Source of the DNA: CANQBR01 sp964641395
GTDB taxonomy: Bacteria; Bacillota; Negativicutes; Acidaminococcales; Acidaminococcaceae
Reading direction: 5' to 3'
DNA: 32,361 nucleotides
NCBI GenBank assembly: GCA_964641395.1
Contig: CAZXKQ010000023.1
Span: 1 to 32,361, forward strand
This document shows, in pieces, positions 6,663 to 14,511 of the stretch (its first letter is position 1; the number at the start of each line of letters is the position of its first letter). The translations under genes and the position numbers were made by a program. Under the pieces are notes generated by a model that made no database searches, was not told the origin of the DNA, and saw nothing but the letters and a program-made list of their open reading frames with translations.

Positions 6663-8405
6663 CTACTGGATGCGGGAGATGAAGTAGAAGATGCTTATTA
6701 CCAGCACCGTCAGGGTGATCATCATAGGATCGGCGATGGAGGTGCGGTAGTTCTCCGGATTGTAGCGCTTGGTCCGCCTGAAGGGGCGGGAATCCAGCAG
6801 GTTCATAGGATTGGCCGTCATATCCATAAAGTTTTCGTACACCACGTTCCAGGCATTGCCTAGGCCGCCGCAGAGGGCGCAGAACAATTCGGAGCAGCGG
6901 AGGACGATGAAGCTGAAGGGCTTGCGGTAGAACCAGTCGGTATCCAGGCTGATGGCGGTGTGGGGCTCCATCTTCGGCAGATAGGTCAAGAAGGGCACCA
7001 TGGCCATCCCCAGCATCTCCGCCGTCTGCAGGATCTTGTCAGGGGTGAAGGGATGGTAGGGAGTCATGGGGAAGGCGAAGTGCCTGTAGAGCAGGTCCGG
7101 ATAGACGCCGTACAGGGTGCAGAGGAAGGCGCCCAGGCCCATGCCTAGGTACATGTTCTTCGGCACTTCCTGCTTGATCTTAACCCCCTTGTCATCGGAG
7201 CGCAGGAAGATGAAGTAGCCCATCTTCAAGGGGATGGACAAGAAGGTACCGATGCTGGCCAGCTCCAGGAGGGAGAAGAGCAGGTTGTTCCCTGCCTCCG
7301 CCGCCGCATGGACGGTGATGACCTTGCTGACGAAGCCGTTGAAGAGGGGGATGCCCGAGATGGAGAAGGCGGCTATGAAGAAGCAGAGGCAGACCACCGG
7401 CAGCTTCTTCATCATGCCCCCCAGCTCGTTGATCCGCCGTACGCCGGTGGCGTAGATGATGGTGCTGGCGCACATGAAGAGGGTGGATTTGAAGAGGATG
7501 TCGCAGAAGGCGTGGGCCGTAGCCCCGTTGAGGGCCATGCCTGTGCCGATGCCGGCGCCTGCCACCATGAAGCCAGTCTGGCTGATAATGTGGTGGGCCA
7601 GCAGCTTGCGCATGTCGTTCTCCATAATCGCGTAGCTAGCGCCATAAACCGCCATCAAGGCGCCGCCCCACATCAGCAGCTCCGTGCCGGCGAAGACCCT
7701 GATCAGGGCGTACACAGCCACCTTAGTAGTCAGGCAGCTCATGAAGACGCCGCCGGTGAGGGAGGAGTTGCCGTAGGCATCCACCAGCCAGGCGTTGACC
7801 GGCGGCATGGCCACGTTGACGCACATGCCGGCCAGCATCAGCCAGTAGGCGTAGCCGTGGGGGCCTGCCGTAAGGTTGGCCACCTGGTAGTCGCCAGCGC
7901 TCACCGTCAAGAAGATGCCGAAGAGGAAGAGGTTGCCGCCGAACATGTGGACCAGCAGGTAGCGGAAGCCGGCCCGGCGGGACTCAGGGGTGTGGTTGCA
8001 CCACACTAGGTAGAGGGAGGTGAAGGCCAAAGCTTCCCAGAAGAAGATGAAGCAGAGCCAGTCCCTGGCCAGGGTGACGCCGATGGCGCAGCCGGCGTAG
8101 GCCATGGCGCAGAGGGCCTCCATCCGGTTTTCGTTATGGGAGGCGTAGATGCCGCACATGGTGGCCAGCACGGAGAAGATGAAGGTGAAGATCCAGCTCA
8201 GCTTGTCCACGTACATAACCTGTACCTGGTAGTCGAAGATGAACTTAAACCCCCAAGTAGCCCCTAAGGGCAGGGCCAGGGCCGCACAGACGGCGAAGAC
8301 GGGGCCGATGGCCAGGCAGTAGCGCCGCAGCTGGCGGGGTACCAGCATGGCCAAAAAGCCCACCAGGATCAAGATCAGGCCAGGATGGAGCAGGATGTTA
8401 CTCAT
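6663..8405 (-). CDS. Proton-conducting antiporter-type subunit (NuoL/MrpA-D-like), last gene of the operon
   Basis: A 580-residue polytopic protein of the Proton_antipo_M family, comparable to NuoL/M/N and MrpD. Visible are the TM5 glutamate (FFWEALAF, about E124), the TM8 lysine (LTTKVAVYALIR, K228), a His in HAFCDILFK and a C-terminal-half lysine in GFVSKV. The TM7 position that is normally Lys (GxKAAxxPLHxW) is Asn197 in VNVAMPPVNAW, a variant I recall from a subgroup of subunit-D-like proteins. A soluble-facing segment and a final membrane helix lie at the C-terminus. ATG 8405 has AGGAGG 8 bases upstream and overlaps the preceding stop by 8 bases; GTG 8414 is the alternative. Confidence 0.85.
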   Translation of the reverse strand: MSNILLHPGLILILVGFLAMLVPRQLRRYCLAIGPVFAVCAALALPLGATWGFKFIFDYQVQVMYVDKLSWIFTFIFSVLATMCGIYASHNENRMEALCAMAYAGCAIGVTLARDWLCFIFFWEALAFTSLYLVWCNHTPESRRAGFRYLLVHMFGGNLFLFGIFLTVSAGDYQVANLTAGPHGYAYWLMLAGMCVNVAMPPVNAWLVDAYGNSSLTGGVFMSCLTTKVAVYALIRVFAGTELLMWGGALMAVYGASYAIMENDMRKLLAHHIISQTGFMVAGAGIGTGMALNGATAHAFCDILFKSTLFMCASTIIYATGVRRINELGGMMKKLPVVCLCFFIAAFSISGIPLFNGFVSKVITVHAAAEAGNNLLFSLLELASIGTFLSIPLKMGYFIFLRSDDKGVKIKQEVPKNMYLGMGLGAFLCTLYGVYPDLLYRHFAFPMTPYHPFTPDKILQTAEMLGMAMVPFLTYLPKMEPHTAISLDTDWFYRKPFSFIVLRCSELFCALCGGLGNAWNVVYENFMDMTANPMNLLDSRPFRRTKRYNPENYRTSIADPMMITLTVLVISIFYFISRIQ

Positions 8406-8643
8406 CTTTCTCACCTCCTGGGTTGTAATAATCTTCGTCCCGCTGCAGCAGAGGAGCCATAATCATCTTAGCCAGGATGATCAGCACCCAGCCGCCTACG
8501 AAGCCGAAGAACACGTTATAGCCCAGCGGCACCGGCCACCAGGAGGCCCCGTGGAGGTGCACCCCTAGAAGCTCCCCTAGCAGGCACAAAACCAATACGG
8601 CGGCTACGATGTAGTAAACCATCTTTACATTCAGCTTGTTCAT
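8398..8643 (-). CDS. Small two-helix membrane protein of the antiporter operon
   Basis: An 81-residue protein with two predicted membrane helices (about residues 8-28 and 40-62), a short loop GASWWPVPLGYN between them, and a charged tail containing RDEDYYNPG. I recognise no named family with certainty, though small proteins of this shape accompany subunit-D-like genes in related clusters. Its start ATG 8643 overlaps the previous TAA by one base (TAATG), and its end overlaps the next gene, so it is translated in step with two antiporter subunits and is probably an accessory subunit at their interface (inference). A GTG at 8652 is too close to the ribosome site. Confidence 0.75.
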   Translation of the reverse strand: MNKLNVKMVYYIVAAVLVLCLLGELLGVHLHGASWWPVPLGYNVFFGFVGGWVLIILAKMIMAPLLQRDEDYYNPGGEKDE

Positions 8644-10148
8644 TACAGCCACCCTCCTGTCCAGCCGGCGCAGATAGCCTTGGAGGCCAAAGTGGCCAGT
8701 TCATAGAAATGTGGGTAGAAATTGGGGACGATGCCCAGGATGACGCTGATGGCGGTAGTGATGCAGATGGGCACCAGCATATTGAAACTGAAGGCGCCGT
8801 ACTGCCTGAACTTCTCCCTAGGATCGCTGCGGAAGTAGGCCATCTGGCACACCGGCATCAGGTAGCCGGCCGCCAGCAGGGCGGAGGCCACCCACACCAG
8901 TACGTAGAGGGGCCTGCCGGACTGGATGGCGCCCAGGGCCAGGTTCCACTTGCTGATGAAGCCTACGAAGAAGGGCATGCCCGCTATGCCCAGGGAGGCG
9001 ATGGTGAAGCAGGCCATGGTCACCGGCAGCTTCTTGCCTATCCCGTACATCTCGCTGATGTTGTTGCGGTGGGTACGGGTGATGATGAGGCCTGCGCACA
9101 TAAAGAGGGTGATCTTCATCACCGCATGGGCTACCAGATGGAGGTAGGCTCCCTTGATGCTGAGGGGGGAGATGAGGGCCGCCCCTAGGACGATGTAGGA
9201 CAGCTGGCCCACTGTGGAGAAGGCTAGCCGCCGCTTCAGGTGGTCCTGGCGCAGGGCGATCATGGAGGACACCAGGATGGTGATGGCCGCCGCCCAGGCT
9301 AAAAAGTCCACCATGCCCAGCTCCGCCAACAGCTTGGGCCCGAAGACGAAGCAGACAACCCGCAGCACGCAGAAGACGCCGCTTTTAACAACCGCTACCG
9401 CATGCAAGAGGGCGGATACCGGCGTAGGGGCCACCATGGCGGCCGGCAGCCAGCCGTGGAGGGGCATCACTGCCGCCTTGACGCTGCCAGCCAGCACCAT
9501 CAGCACGAAGACGCTCTGCAGCACCCACCTAGGAGCCATGTCGATGGTGAGCATGCCCCCGGCCTTAAAGTCTATGCTGCCGGAGATGCAGTAAACGGCG
9601 ATGACGCCGGCCAGGAAGAGCTGGCCGCTAGTCAGGGTGTAGATCAGGTACTTACGGCTGGCCATCAAGGCTTCCTGGTTACGCTTGTGGAGTACCAGGG
9701 GCCAGCTGGCCAGGGTCAGCAGCTCGTAGAAGATGAAGAAGGTGAGCAGGTTCTCCGCCAGGGCTATGCCCATGCAGGCGCTCATGCAGACGGCGAAGGC
9801 GGCGAAGTAACCGGTCTGCTCCCCTTCGTTGTTGCAGCGCATATAGCCGATGGAGTAGAAGTTGATAGGCACCCAGAGCATGGAGGCCAGGGTGGCGAAG
9901 ATCATCCCCGCCGGGTCCGTACGCAGGGTGAGGCCCACCGTGTCGGTGATTTGGCAGAGAGTGTAGGTGTACACATCCCCGTTCAGCACCCCAGGCACCA
10001 TGCTGAGGATGAGGCCGAACTTGATGAAGGAGGCGATGGCGCTCCAGGCCTCCCGCAGGTTGGGCCTCTTGTCGCTGAAGGCCACCAGCAGGGCGGCTAA
10101 GAGGGACACCCCTACAGCCAGAAATGGTCTGCAATCTACAATAGTCAT
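8643..10148 (-). CDS. Proton-conducting antiporter-type subunit (NuoM/N, MrpD-like)
   Basis: A 501-residue polytopic protein of the NuoM/MrpD superfamily. The conserved ion-path residues are in place: TM5 Glu in IFYELLTLASW, TM7 Lys in SVKAAVMPLHGWLPAA, TM8 Lys in AVVKSGVFCVLR, and a later Lys in GFISKWNLA. It should translocate protons or sodium in a multi-subunit membrane complex. It overlaps the upstream mrpD-like gene by ATGA and has GGAGGTG ahead of its ATG. Together with the neighbouring 499- and 580-residue proteins it gives the complex three antiporter-like subunits. Confidence 0.88.
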   Translation of the reverse strand: MTIVDCRPFLAVGVSLLAALLVAFSDKRPNLREAWSAIASFIKFGLILSMVPGVLNGDVYTYTLCQITDTVGLTLRTDPAGMIFATLASMLWVPINFYSIGYMRCNNEGEQTGYFAAFAVCMSACMGIALAENLLTFFIFYELLTLASWPLVLHKRNQEALMASRKYLIYTLTSGQLFLAGVIAVYCISGSIDFKAGGMLTIDMAPRWVLQSVFVLMVLAGSVKAAVMPLHGWLPAAMVAPTPVSALLHAVAVVKSGVFCVLRVVCFVFGPKLLAELGMVDFLAWAAAITILVSSMIALRQDHLKRRLAFSTVGQLSYIVLGAALISPLSIKGAYLHLVAHAVMKITLFMCAGLIITRTHRNNISEMYGIGKKLPVTMACFTIASLGIAGMPFFVGFISKWNLALGAIQSGRPLYVLVWVASALLAAGYLMPVCQMAYFRSDPREKFRQYGAFSFNMLVPICITTAISVILGIVPNFYPHFYELATLASKAICAGWTGGWL

Positions 10149-11644
10149 CTCAGAAACACCTCCGGCAAGCCAATTTTAAGCACATCGGTAACGATGTCCC
10201 CGTTGCAGAAGCCCAGCACCAAGATGCCCAGGCCCATCACTACGATAGGCACTACCATCTCTACCGGCAGGCCCAGCTTGGTGTGAGGGGGCTGGATCTC
10301 GGTGAGCACATCGTCCCTCTCCACGAACATCTGCTCGATGATGCGGAAGAAGTAGATGGCGTTCAGGAGGGAGCTGATCACCAGCACCGCGATGTAGAAG
10401 TACTGGGCGCTCTTGTAGGCGCCGAGCATCAGGTACCACTTGCTGAAGAAGCCGCAGGTGGGAGGCAGGCCGATCATGGAGAGGGCCGCCAGGGTTACCG
10501 TGACGGTGCTGATGGGTATCTTCTTGTGCATACCTCCCAGCTTGTAGAGGTTGACCTCCCCGAAGCGGAACTGGATGCCGCCGATGACTAGGAAGAGGGC
10601 GCTCTTCATAAAGGCGTGGTTGATCATGTGCATTACGGCGCCGATGAAGCCGTACAGGTTGCCCATGGCCAGGCCGATGGCGATGTAGCCGATCTGGGCT
10701 ACAGAGGAGTAGGCCAGCATGCGGCGGAAGTCGTACTGGGCCAGGGCCATGATGGAGCCGATCAGGATGCCGGCTATGCCTAGCAGGCCGATGATGTTCA
10801 AGGCGCTGTGCACTACCAGGTTATCCACCCGGAAGATGTAGTAGAGGAAGCGGACCATGGCGTAGGCAGGGGCCTTGCTCATGCAGCCGGCGATAAAGGC
10901 TGCCGCTCCGGGATGGGAGAAGGTGTAGGCGTCCGGCTGCCAGCCGTGGAGGGGGAAGAGGGCCATCTTGATGCCGAAGCCGATGATGAAGCAGGCCACC
11001 GCCATGGCGAAGAGGGGGGAATCCAGATGGGTTGCCACCAACTTAGCCAGGTCGGCCATGTTCAAGGTGCCGGTCATGGCGTAGAGATAGCCTACCCCCA
11101 GCAGGTAGAGGGAGGCGCCGATGGTGCCGATGAGCAGGTAGCGGAAGGCCGCCAGCATGGACTTTCTGCCTCCCAGGGCGATGAGGCCGTAGCCGGAGAG
11201 GCTCATGATCTCCAGGTAGACGTAGAGGTTGAACACGTCACCGGTGATGATCATGCCGCAGAGGCCTACGCAGAGGAGGCCGAAGAGGGTGTAGTAGCCG
11301 CCGATGTGGAGCCAGTCCTCCTTCTTCACGAAGGGGCGGCTGTAAATGCTCACCATCAGGGCGATGAAGGTCACCAGCACTGCCAGGACGCTGTTCAGGG
11401 GATCCAGGGCGAACTCGATGCCGATAGGCGGTTCCCAGCCGCCCATCCAGTAGTGGATGGCCTGGCCGCCGGCGGCCACCACCTGCCGCAGCACGGTCAA
11501 AGCGCTGAGGAAGGCGCCGAAGATGGCGGCGATGACGATGTAGGAGCCCAGGTTGCGGCTGATACGGCTAAAAAGCAGGCAGAGCAGCGACGCGGAAAGG
11601 GGCAGGAGGACGATGAAGACAGGAGCATGCTGTACCAGGTTCAT
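10145..11644 (-). CDS. mrpD: Na+/H+ antiporter subunit D (MrpD/MbhH-like)
   Basis: A 499-residue subunit with about 14 hydrophobic segments. Key residues of the MrpD family are visible: Glu in VYLEIMSLSGYG (TM5), Lys in GIKMALFPLHGWQPDAY (TM7), Lys in CMSKAPAYAMVRF (TM8), and Lys in GFFSKWYLMLG (TM12). It follows the MrpC-like gene with an ATGA overlap and has AGGAGGG before the start. In both Mrp antiporters and membrane-bound hydrogenase this subunit carries one ion channel. The closing cytoplasmic region is short. Confidence 0.9.
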   Translation of the reverse strand: MNLVQHAPVFIVLLPLSASLLCLLFSRISRNLGSYIVIAAIFGAFLSALTVLRQVVAAGGQAIHYWMGGWEPPIGIEFALDPLNSVLAVLVTFIALMVSIYSRPFVKKEDWLHIGGYYTLFGLLCVGLCGMIITGDVFNLYVYLEIMSLSGYGLIALGGRKSMLAAFRYLLIGTIGASLYLLGVGYLYAMTGTLNMADLAKLVATHLDSPLFAMAVACFIIGFGIKMALFPLHGWQPDAYTFSHPGAAAFIAGCMSKAPAYAMVRFLYYIFRVDNLVVHSALNIIGLLGIAGILIGSIMALAQYDFRRMLAYSSVAQIGYIAIGLAMGNLYGFIGAVMHMINHAFMKSALFLVIGGIQFRFGEVNLYKLGGMHKKIPISTVTVTLAALSMIGLPPTCGFFSKWYLMLGAYKSAQYFYIAVLVISSLLNAIYFFRIIEQMFVERDDVLTEIQPPHTKLGLPVEMVVPIVVMGLGILVLGFCNGDIVTDVLKIGLPEVFLR

Positions 11645-12015
11645 TTGGACGCCCTCCTCAATACCTCGACTTCCTCAACGGAGCCGAAGATTTCCTTGAT
11701 CCGCATCAGCAGGGCGATGGCCACCCCTGTGGTACCTAGGCTTACTACGATGGCCGTCAGCATCAGGCCGTGGGGCAGCGGGTTGATATAGGCATCAGGA
11801 TTGGTGGTAAGGCCGTTCTGAATGGGTATCATGCCCCCGTCCTTCTGGGCGAAGCAGAGGTAGAAGAAGATGACGGCCACCTGCATAACGTTCATAGCCA
11901 TCAATTTCTTCATGTAGTTCTTGCTCAGCACCATGCCGTAGACGCCTAGGAAGAACAGAATCATGACTAGGGCGTAGATGCCCTTGGCCTTTAAGAATTC
12001 ATTCAGCATCTCCAT
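11641..12015 (-). CDS. mrpC: Na+/H+ antiporter subunit C (MrpC/NuoK-like)
   Basis: A 124-residue NuoK-type protein with three membrane helices. The segment GVYGMVLSKNYMKKLMAMNV and the later NPLPHGLMLTAIVVS are family hallmarks. It overlaps mrpB by 17 bases and mrpD by 4, which indicates coupled translation. The C-terminal tail is charged and short. Confidence 0.9.
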   Translation of the reverse strand: MEMLNEFLKAKGIYALVMILFFLGVYGMVLSKNYMKKLMAMNVMQVAVIFFYLCFAQKDGGMIPIQNGLTTNPDAYINPLPHGLMLTAIVVSLGTTGVAIALLMRIKEIFGSVEEVEVLRRASK

Positions 12016-12451
12016 GTTCTGCCCCCCTCTTCACGATTGCGTCCAGCAAGTTGATAATGGTCATCATAACGCAGATGGCTACGCCTATCTCTATCAGGAA
12101 GATGCCCAGGGCATGCATCTCATGCTGGGGCTCCATGTGGATAGGCATAAAGTTGTAATCCAAGAAGAACTTGGCCCCGCCGAAGAGGGTGAGCCAGCCG
12201 GTGAAGGCGTAGATGAAGGTGCCCACTCCGGCCATGACCACGGAGGTCTTGCCCAGTACGTTGAACTTGGCATTCTCCCCCAGGATGAGGCGGCTGAGGA
12301 TGATGCCCACTGCTAAGAGGGCCCCTGCCTGGAAGCCGCCGCCGGGTGAGAACTCACCTAGGCAGAGCACGTAGATGCCGTAGACGATGGTGAAGGGCAC
12401 CAACATTCTGAAGGCCACATTGAGGATGAGGCCGCCAAAGGGTTCTTTCAT
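11999..12451 (-). CDS. mrpB: Na+/H+ antiporter subunit B (MrpB/MnhB-like)
   Basis: A 150-residue protein with four membrane segments and the MnhB signature FSPGGGFQAGA at about residues 30-40. In Mrp and Mbh complexes MrpB links the D and A-type modules. The ATG at 12451 overlaps the stop of the upstream small subunit by 4 bases. Confidence 0.9.
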   Translation of the reverse strand: MKEPFGGLILNVAFRMLVPFTIVYGIYVLCLGEFSPGGGFQAGALLAVGIILSRLILGENAKFNVLGKTSVVMAGVGTFIYAFTGWLTLFGGAKFFLDYNFMPIHMEPQHEMHALGIFLIEIGVAICVMMTIINLLDAIVKRGAEHGDAE

Positions 12452-12765
12452 TTGATAACCTCTCCTTCCTCTCCGTCTTTCTCAGGCTTGCGGCCTAGAG
12501 TGTTGCTGGTGAGCACCAGCACGGTGGTTACGCCGGCCAGGAACATTACCGAAGTCTCCCACATAGTATCGAAGCCCCGGTAGTCGATGATGACGCCGGT
12601 TACGATGTTGGGAGAGCCGGTGTCCTCCGCGCTACGGGAGATGTAGACAGGGGTGACGTGCTGGTTAGGCGGCGTGTTAACCTCGCCGATCTTAGGCAGA
12701 TAGGTTATTACCAGGCAGAAGAGCCCGGTCATAATGGCTAATAAGACAGCTACTAGGCCTCGCAT
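12448..12765 (-). CDS. MbhE-like subunit (equivalent of part of the MrpA C-terminus)
   Basis: A 105-residue protein with two membrane helices separated by a polar periplasmic region. The segment GVIIDYRGFDTMWETSV matches the DYRGFDTxxE motif found in MbhE and in the C-terminal part of MrpA. As a free-standing protein it shows that MrpA is split here, as in archaeal membrane-bound hydrogenase clusters. It is joined by one-base and four-base overlaps to its neighbours. Confidence 0.82.
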   Translation of the reverse strand: MRGLVAVLLAIMTGLFCLVITYLPKIGEVNTPPNQHVTPVYISRSAEDTGSPNIVTGVIIDYRGFDTMWETSVMFLAGVTTVLVLTSNTLGRKPEKDGEEGEVIK

Positions 12766-13007
12766 TACTTACACCACCTATCTATAGTCTTCAGTGAAGC
12801 TACGAAGAACACGGTAGAGATGGTGCCGATGACCGCCTCGGTAAAGGCTACGTCAGGGGAGCCCATCATCAGGTAGAGGAGCACGGCGCAGAAGCTGAAG
12901 CCGCTGTAGATAATGGCTGCGCTGAGGATGTCCTTGCAGAAGATGACGGCGCAGGTGATGGCGTTGAGGAACACCAGCAAGATGGCTTCAATGAGGTATA
13001 TCTGCAT
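12765..13007 (-). CDS. MbhD-like DUF4040 subunit (equivalent of part of the MrpA C-terminus)
   Basis: An 80-residue three-helix protein. KDILSAAIIYSGFSF and GSPDVAFTEAVIGT are the DUF4040/MbhD motif; the glutamate in FTEA is conserved in the family. The ATG has AGGAGGGG upstream and follows mrpG after one base. It overlaps the MbhE-like gene by one base (TAATG). Confidence 0.85.
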   Translation of the reverse strand: MQIYLIEAILLVFLNAITCAVIFCKDILSAAIIYSGFSFCAVLLYLMMGSPDVAFTEAVIGTISTVFFVASLKTIDRWCK

Positions 13008-13008
13008 C

Positions 13009-13416
13009 TCAGTCCCCCTCCTTTTGCAGCAAACTGCCCATGGGCTCGTTGGCGCTGTCCCCCTGGGGGCCTTCCCGCAGGGCCCGCTCCGCCCCTCTGG
13101 AAGCCAGGGTCCACACTGGGTGGCCGGACTTATAGGCCGCCTTGCCCAGGATGTGGCTGCCGATAGGGTTGGCTAGGAAGACGATGAGGAAGACGAAGAC
13201 CATCTTCAAGGAGGTGAGGGTGAGGCCTTCGTAGATGATCAGGCCGATGAAGGAGAGCATGCAGCCCAGGGTCTCGCTGTTGCCGGAGGCGTGCACCCGG
13301 CTGTAAAAGTCCGGCAGGCGCAGCATGCCTATGGCAGAGCCGATGAAGAAGACCAGGCCTCCCAAAAGGAAGAGGGCGGCAAAGGCCTGCCTTACTAAAT
13401 CCAAAGTAATGGTCAT
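13009..13416 (-). CDS. mrpG: Na+/H+ antiporter subunit G (MrpG/MnhG-like)
   Basis: A 135-residue protein whose first about 100 residues are the three-helix PhaG/MnhG domain: GSAIGMLRLPDFYSRVHASG, then ETLGCMLSFIGL, then FLANPIGSHILGKAAY. The last about 35 residues form a hydrophilic, Glu/Arg-rich tail that is longer than in many family members. GGGAGGT precedes the ATG, and it overlaps mrpF by 4 bases. Confidence 0.9.
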   Translation of the reverse strand: MTITLDLVRQAFAALFLLGGLVFFIGSAIGMLRLPDFYSRVHASGNSETLGCMLSFIGLIIYEGLTLTSLKMVFVFLIVFLANPIGSHILGKAAYKSGHPVWTLASRGAERALREGPQGDSANEPMGSLLQKEGD

Positions 13417-13676
13417 AGCTTTTTACCTCCCAGATACTTGGCCACGATGACGGAGCCGATGAAGCCCAGCATGGCGTAGGATATGGCGATGTCCACGTAC
13501 ATGTCCGGCCGGCCGTCCACATAGCCGAAGAGCACCAAGAGCAGGATGGTGTCGGCGCCGATGACCCCTAGGCCGTTCATGCGGTCGTAAATGGTGGGCC
13601 CGTAGAAGAGCCGCTCCAGCATGGTGCCGATGACTAGGACGATGGAGAGCATCACGACGATAAAGATAATGTTCAT
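13413..13676 (-). CDS. mrpF: Na+/H+ antiporter subunit F (MrpF/MnhF-like)
   Basis: An 87-residue three-helix protein. RLFYGPTIYDRMNGLGVIGAD is close to the family motif GPTxxDRxxALD, and DIAISYAMLGFIG forms the last helix. It overlaps mrpE and mrpG by four bases each. Confidence 0.9.
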   Translation of the reverse strand: MNIIFIVVMLSIVLVIGTMLERLFYGPTIYDRMNGLGVIGADTILLLVLFGYVDGRPDMYVDIAISYAMLGFIGSVIVAKYLGGKKL

Positions 13677-14239
13677 GCCGTTGCCTCCTCTGCTAGGGCG
13701 AACTGGAGAGGTTCGCCAAAGAGCCAGGCTACCTTCTTCTGCATGCCTCCGTCCAGCACGCCGGCGGCGGCGCCAGGAGTGAGGGCGTGGATTTCGAAGA
13801 GGCCCTCATCGGTGACGTTGAGGGTCACAGTGCCCGGCGTCAAGGTGATGCTGTCTGCCAGTACTACCGAGGCCATGGGGTTGTCGGCCTTGAAGTAGAA
13901 ACGCACCACCTTGGGATCGATGGCCATGGTCTGCCCCGTGGTAGCTAAGAGCACGTCTACATTGGCCAGCACCAGCTGCCACAGCAGCCAGACGGAGTAG
14001 CCCGCCAGCTTAGGCAGGGAGAGGCCCAAGACGAAGTACCGCTTGTCGCCGGCCTTGTTAGGCACCAGCATCAAGGGGTAGGTGAGCCACACCGTTACAG
14101 CGCTGGTCAGCAGGCCGTAGACCACGAACTTAGTCTCCGTCCTGCCTGCCAAGGCCATCCAGAAGGCGAAGAGCACTAAGAAGAGGCCTATCTTGTGCGC
14201 TAGCGGGGAACCGGCCACATTTTGTTCTGCTTTAAACAC
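13673..14239 (-). CDS. mrpE: Na+/H+ antiporter subunit E (MrpE/MnhE-like), first gene of the operon
   Basis: About 188 residues: two to three N-terminal membrane helices (IGLFLVLFAFWMALAG; FVVYGLLTSAVTVWL), a further hydrophobic stretch, and a soluble domain with DSITLTPGTVTLNV, the MnhE core. It opens an operon in the order E-F-G-D'-E'-B-C-D followed by two more antiporter subunits. The start is GTG; 14239 has AAAGG 8 bases upstream, while GTG 14248 sits too near the site, so the choice is tentative. Confidence 0.87.
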   Translation of the reverse strand: MFKAEQNVAGSPLAHKIGLFLVLFAFWMALAGRTETKFVVYGLLTSAVTVWLTYPLMLVPNKAGDKRYFVLGLSLPKLAGYSVWLLWQLVLANVDVLLATTGQTMAIDPKVVRFYFKADNPMASVVLADSITLTPGTVTLNVTDEGLFEIHALTPGAAAGVLDGGMQKKVAWLFGEPLQFALAEEATA

Positions 14240-14248
14240 GGTTACCAC

Positions 14249-14511
14249 CTTTCCTTAGCATAATGACTTCATTATGGCTTAGAATTTATAAATTGCTGGG
14301 AGAAAGAAGAAAGGCCAGCTTCATGCAGCCATGAAACCGGCAGGCATAGCCCAGTCTGCTGACCCTTGCAGAATCCCCCGATTGCAAGCCAACTTAAAGC
14401 ACCAAACCATCAACCACTATCTACCTGTATACAAAACAACACACGCAGTTATATTAGACATTGGCAGGAAAAATCCTGCCAAGCCTAGGTAATTGTGAAG
14501 ATTTTTAAAAT
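14249..14511 (-). promoter_or_regulatory. 263-bp structured region upstream of the antiporter operon
   Basis: No ORF of note. On the minus strand it contains, in order, a 9-bp perfect hairpin TTGGCAGGA/TCCTGCCAA (14474-14482 and 14461-14469), a CTTGCA/TGCAAG hairpin with a G-rich loop (14365-14388), a strong terminator-like hairpin (14300-14341), and a 7-bp dyad CATAATG/CATTATG (14259-14276) near the start. I cannot match it to a known riboswitch by eye. Confidence 0.55.
14300..14341 (-). terminator. Terminator or attenuator upstream of mrpE
   Basis: Minus strand: GCCGGTTTCATG and CATGAAGCTGGC form a 12-bp stem with two wobbles and a 4-base loop, followed by a pyrimidine run CTTTCTTCTTTCT. 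It lies 170 bases beyond the murI stop and 60 bases before mrpE, so it either ends murI transcripts or attenuates the operon. Confidence 0.65.

Noticed and set aside
7308..8009. 233-residue ORF on the plus strand inside the last antiporter gene
   Set aside because: It is the mirror of a well-supported membrane protein; its composition (runs of His, Gly, Glu, Ala) is that of antisense of GC-rich membrane codons, and it has no ribosome site.
10808..11791. 327-residue plus-strand ORF across mrpD and mrpC
   Set aside because: Antisense shadow of two conserved genes, with no recognisable motif and Glu/His/Gln-rich composition.
14249..14511. A specific riboswitch class (c-di-GMP, c-di-AMP, NiCo, Na+) in the antiporter leader
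   Set aside because: Conserved cores of these classes could not be recognised by eye, so no class is claimed.
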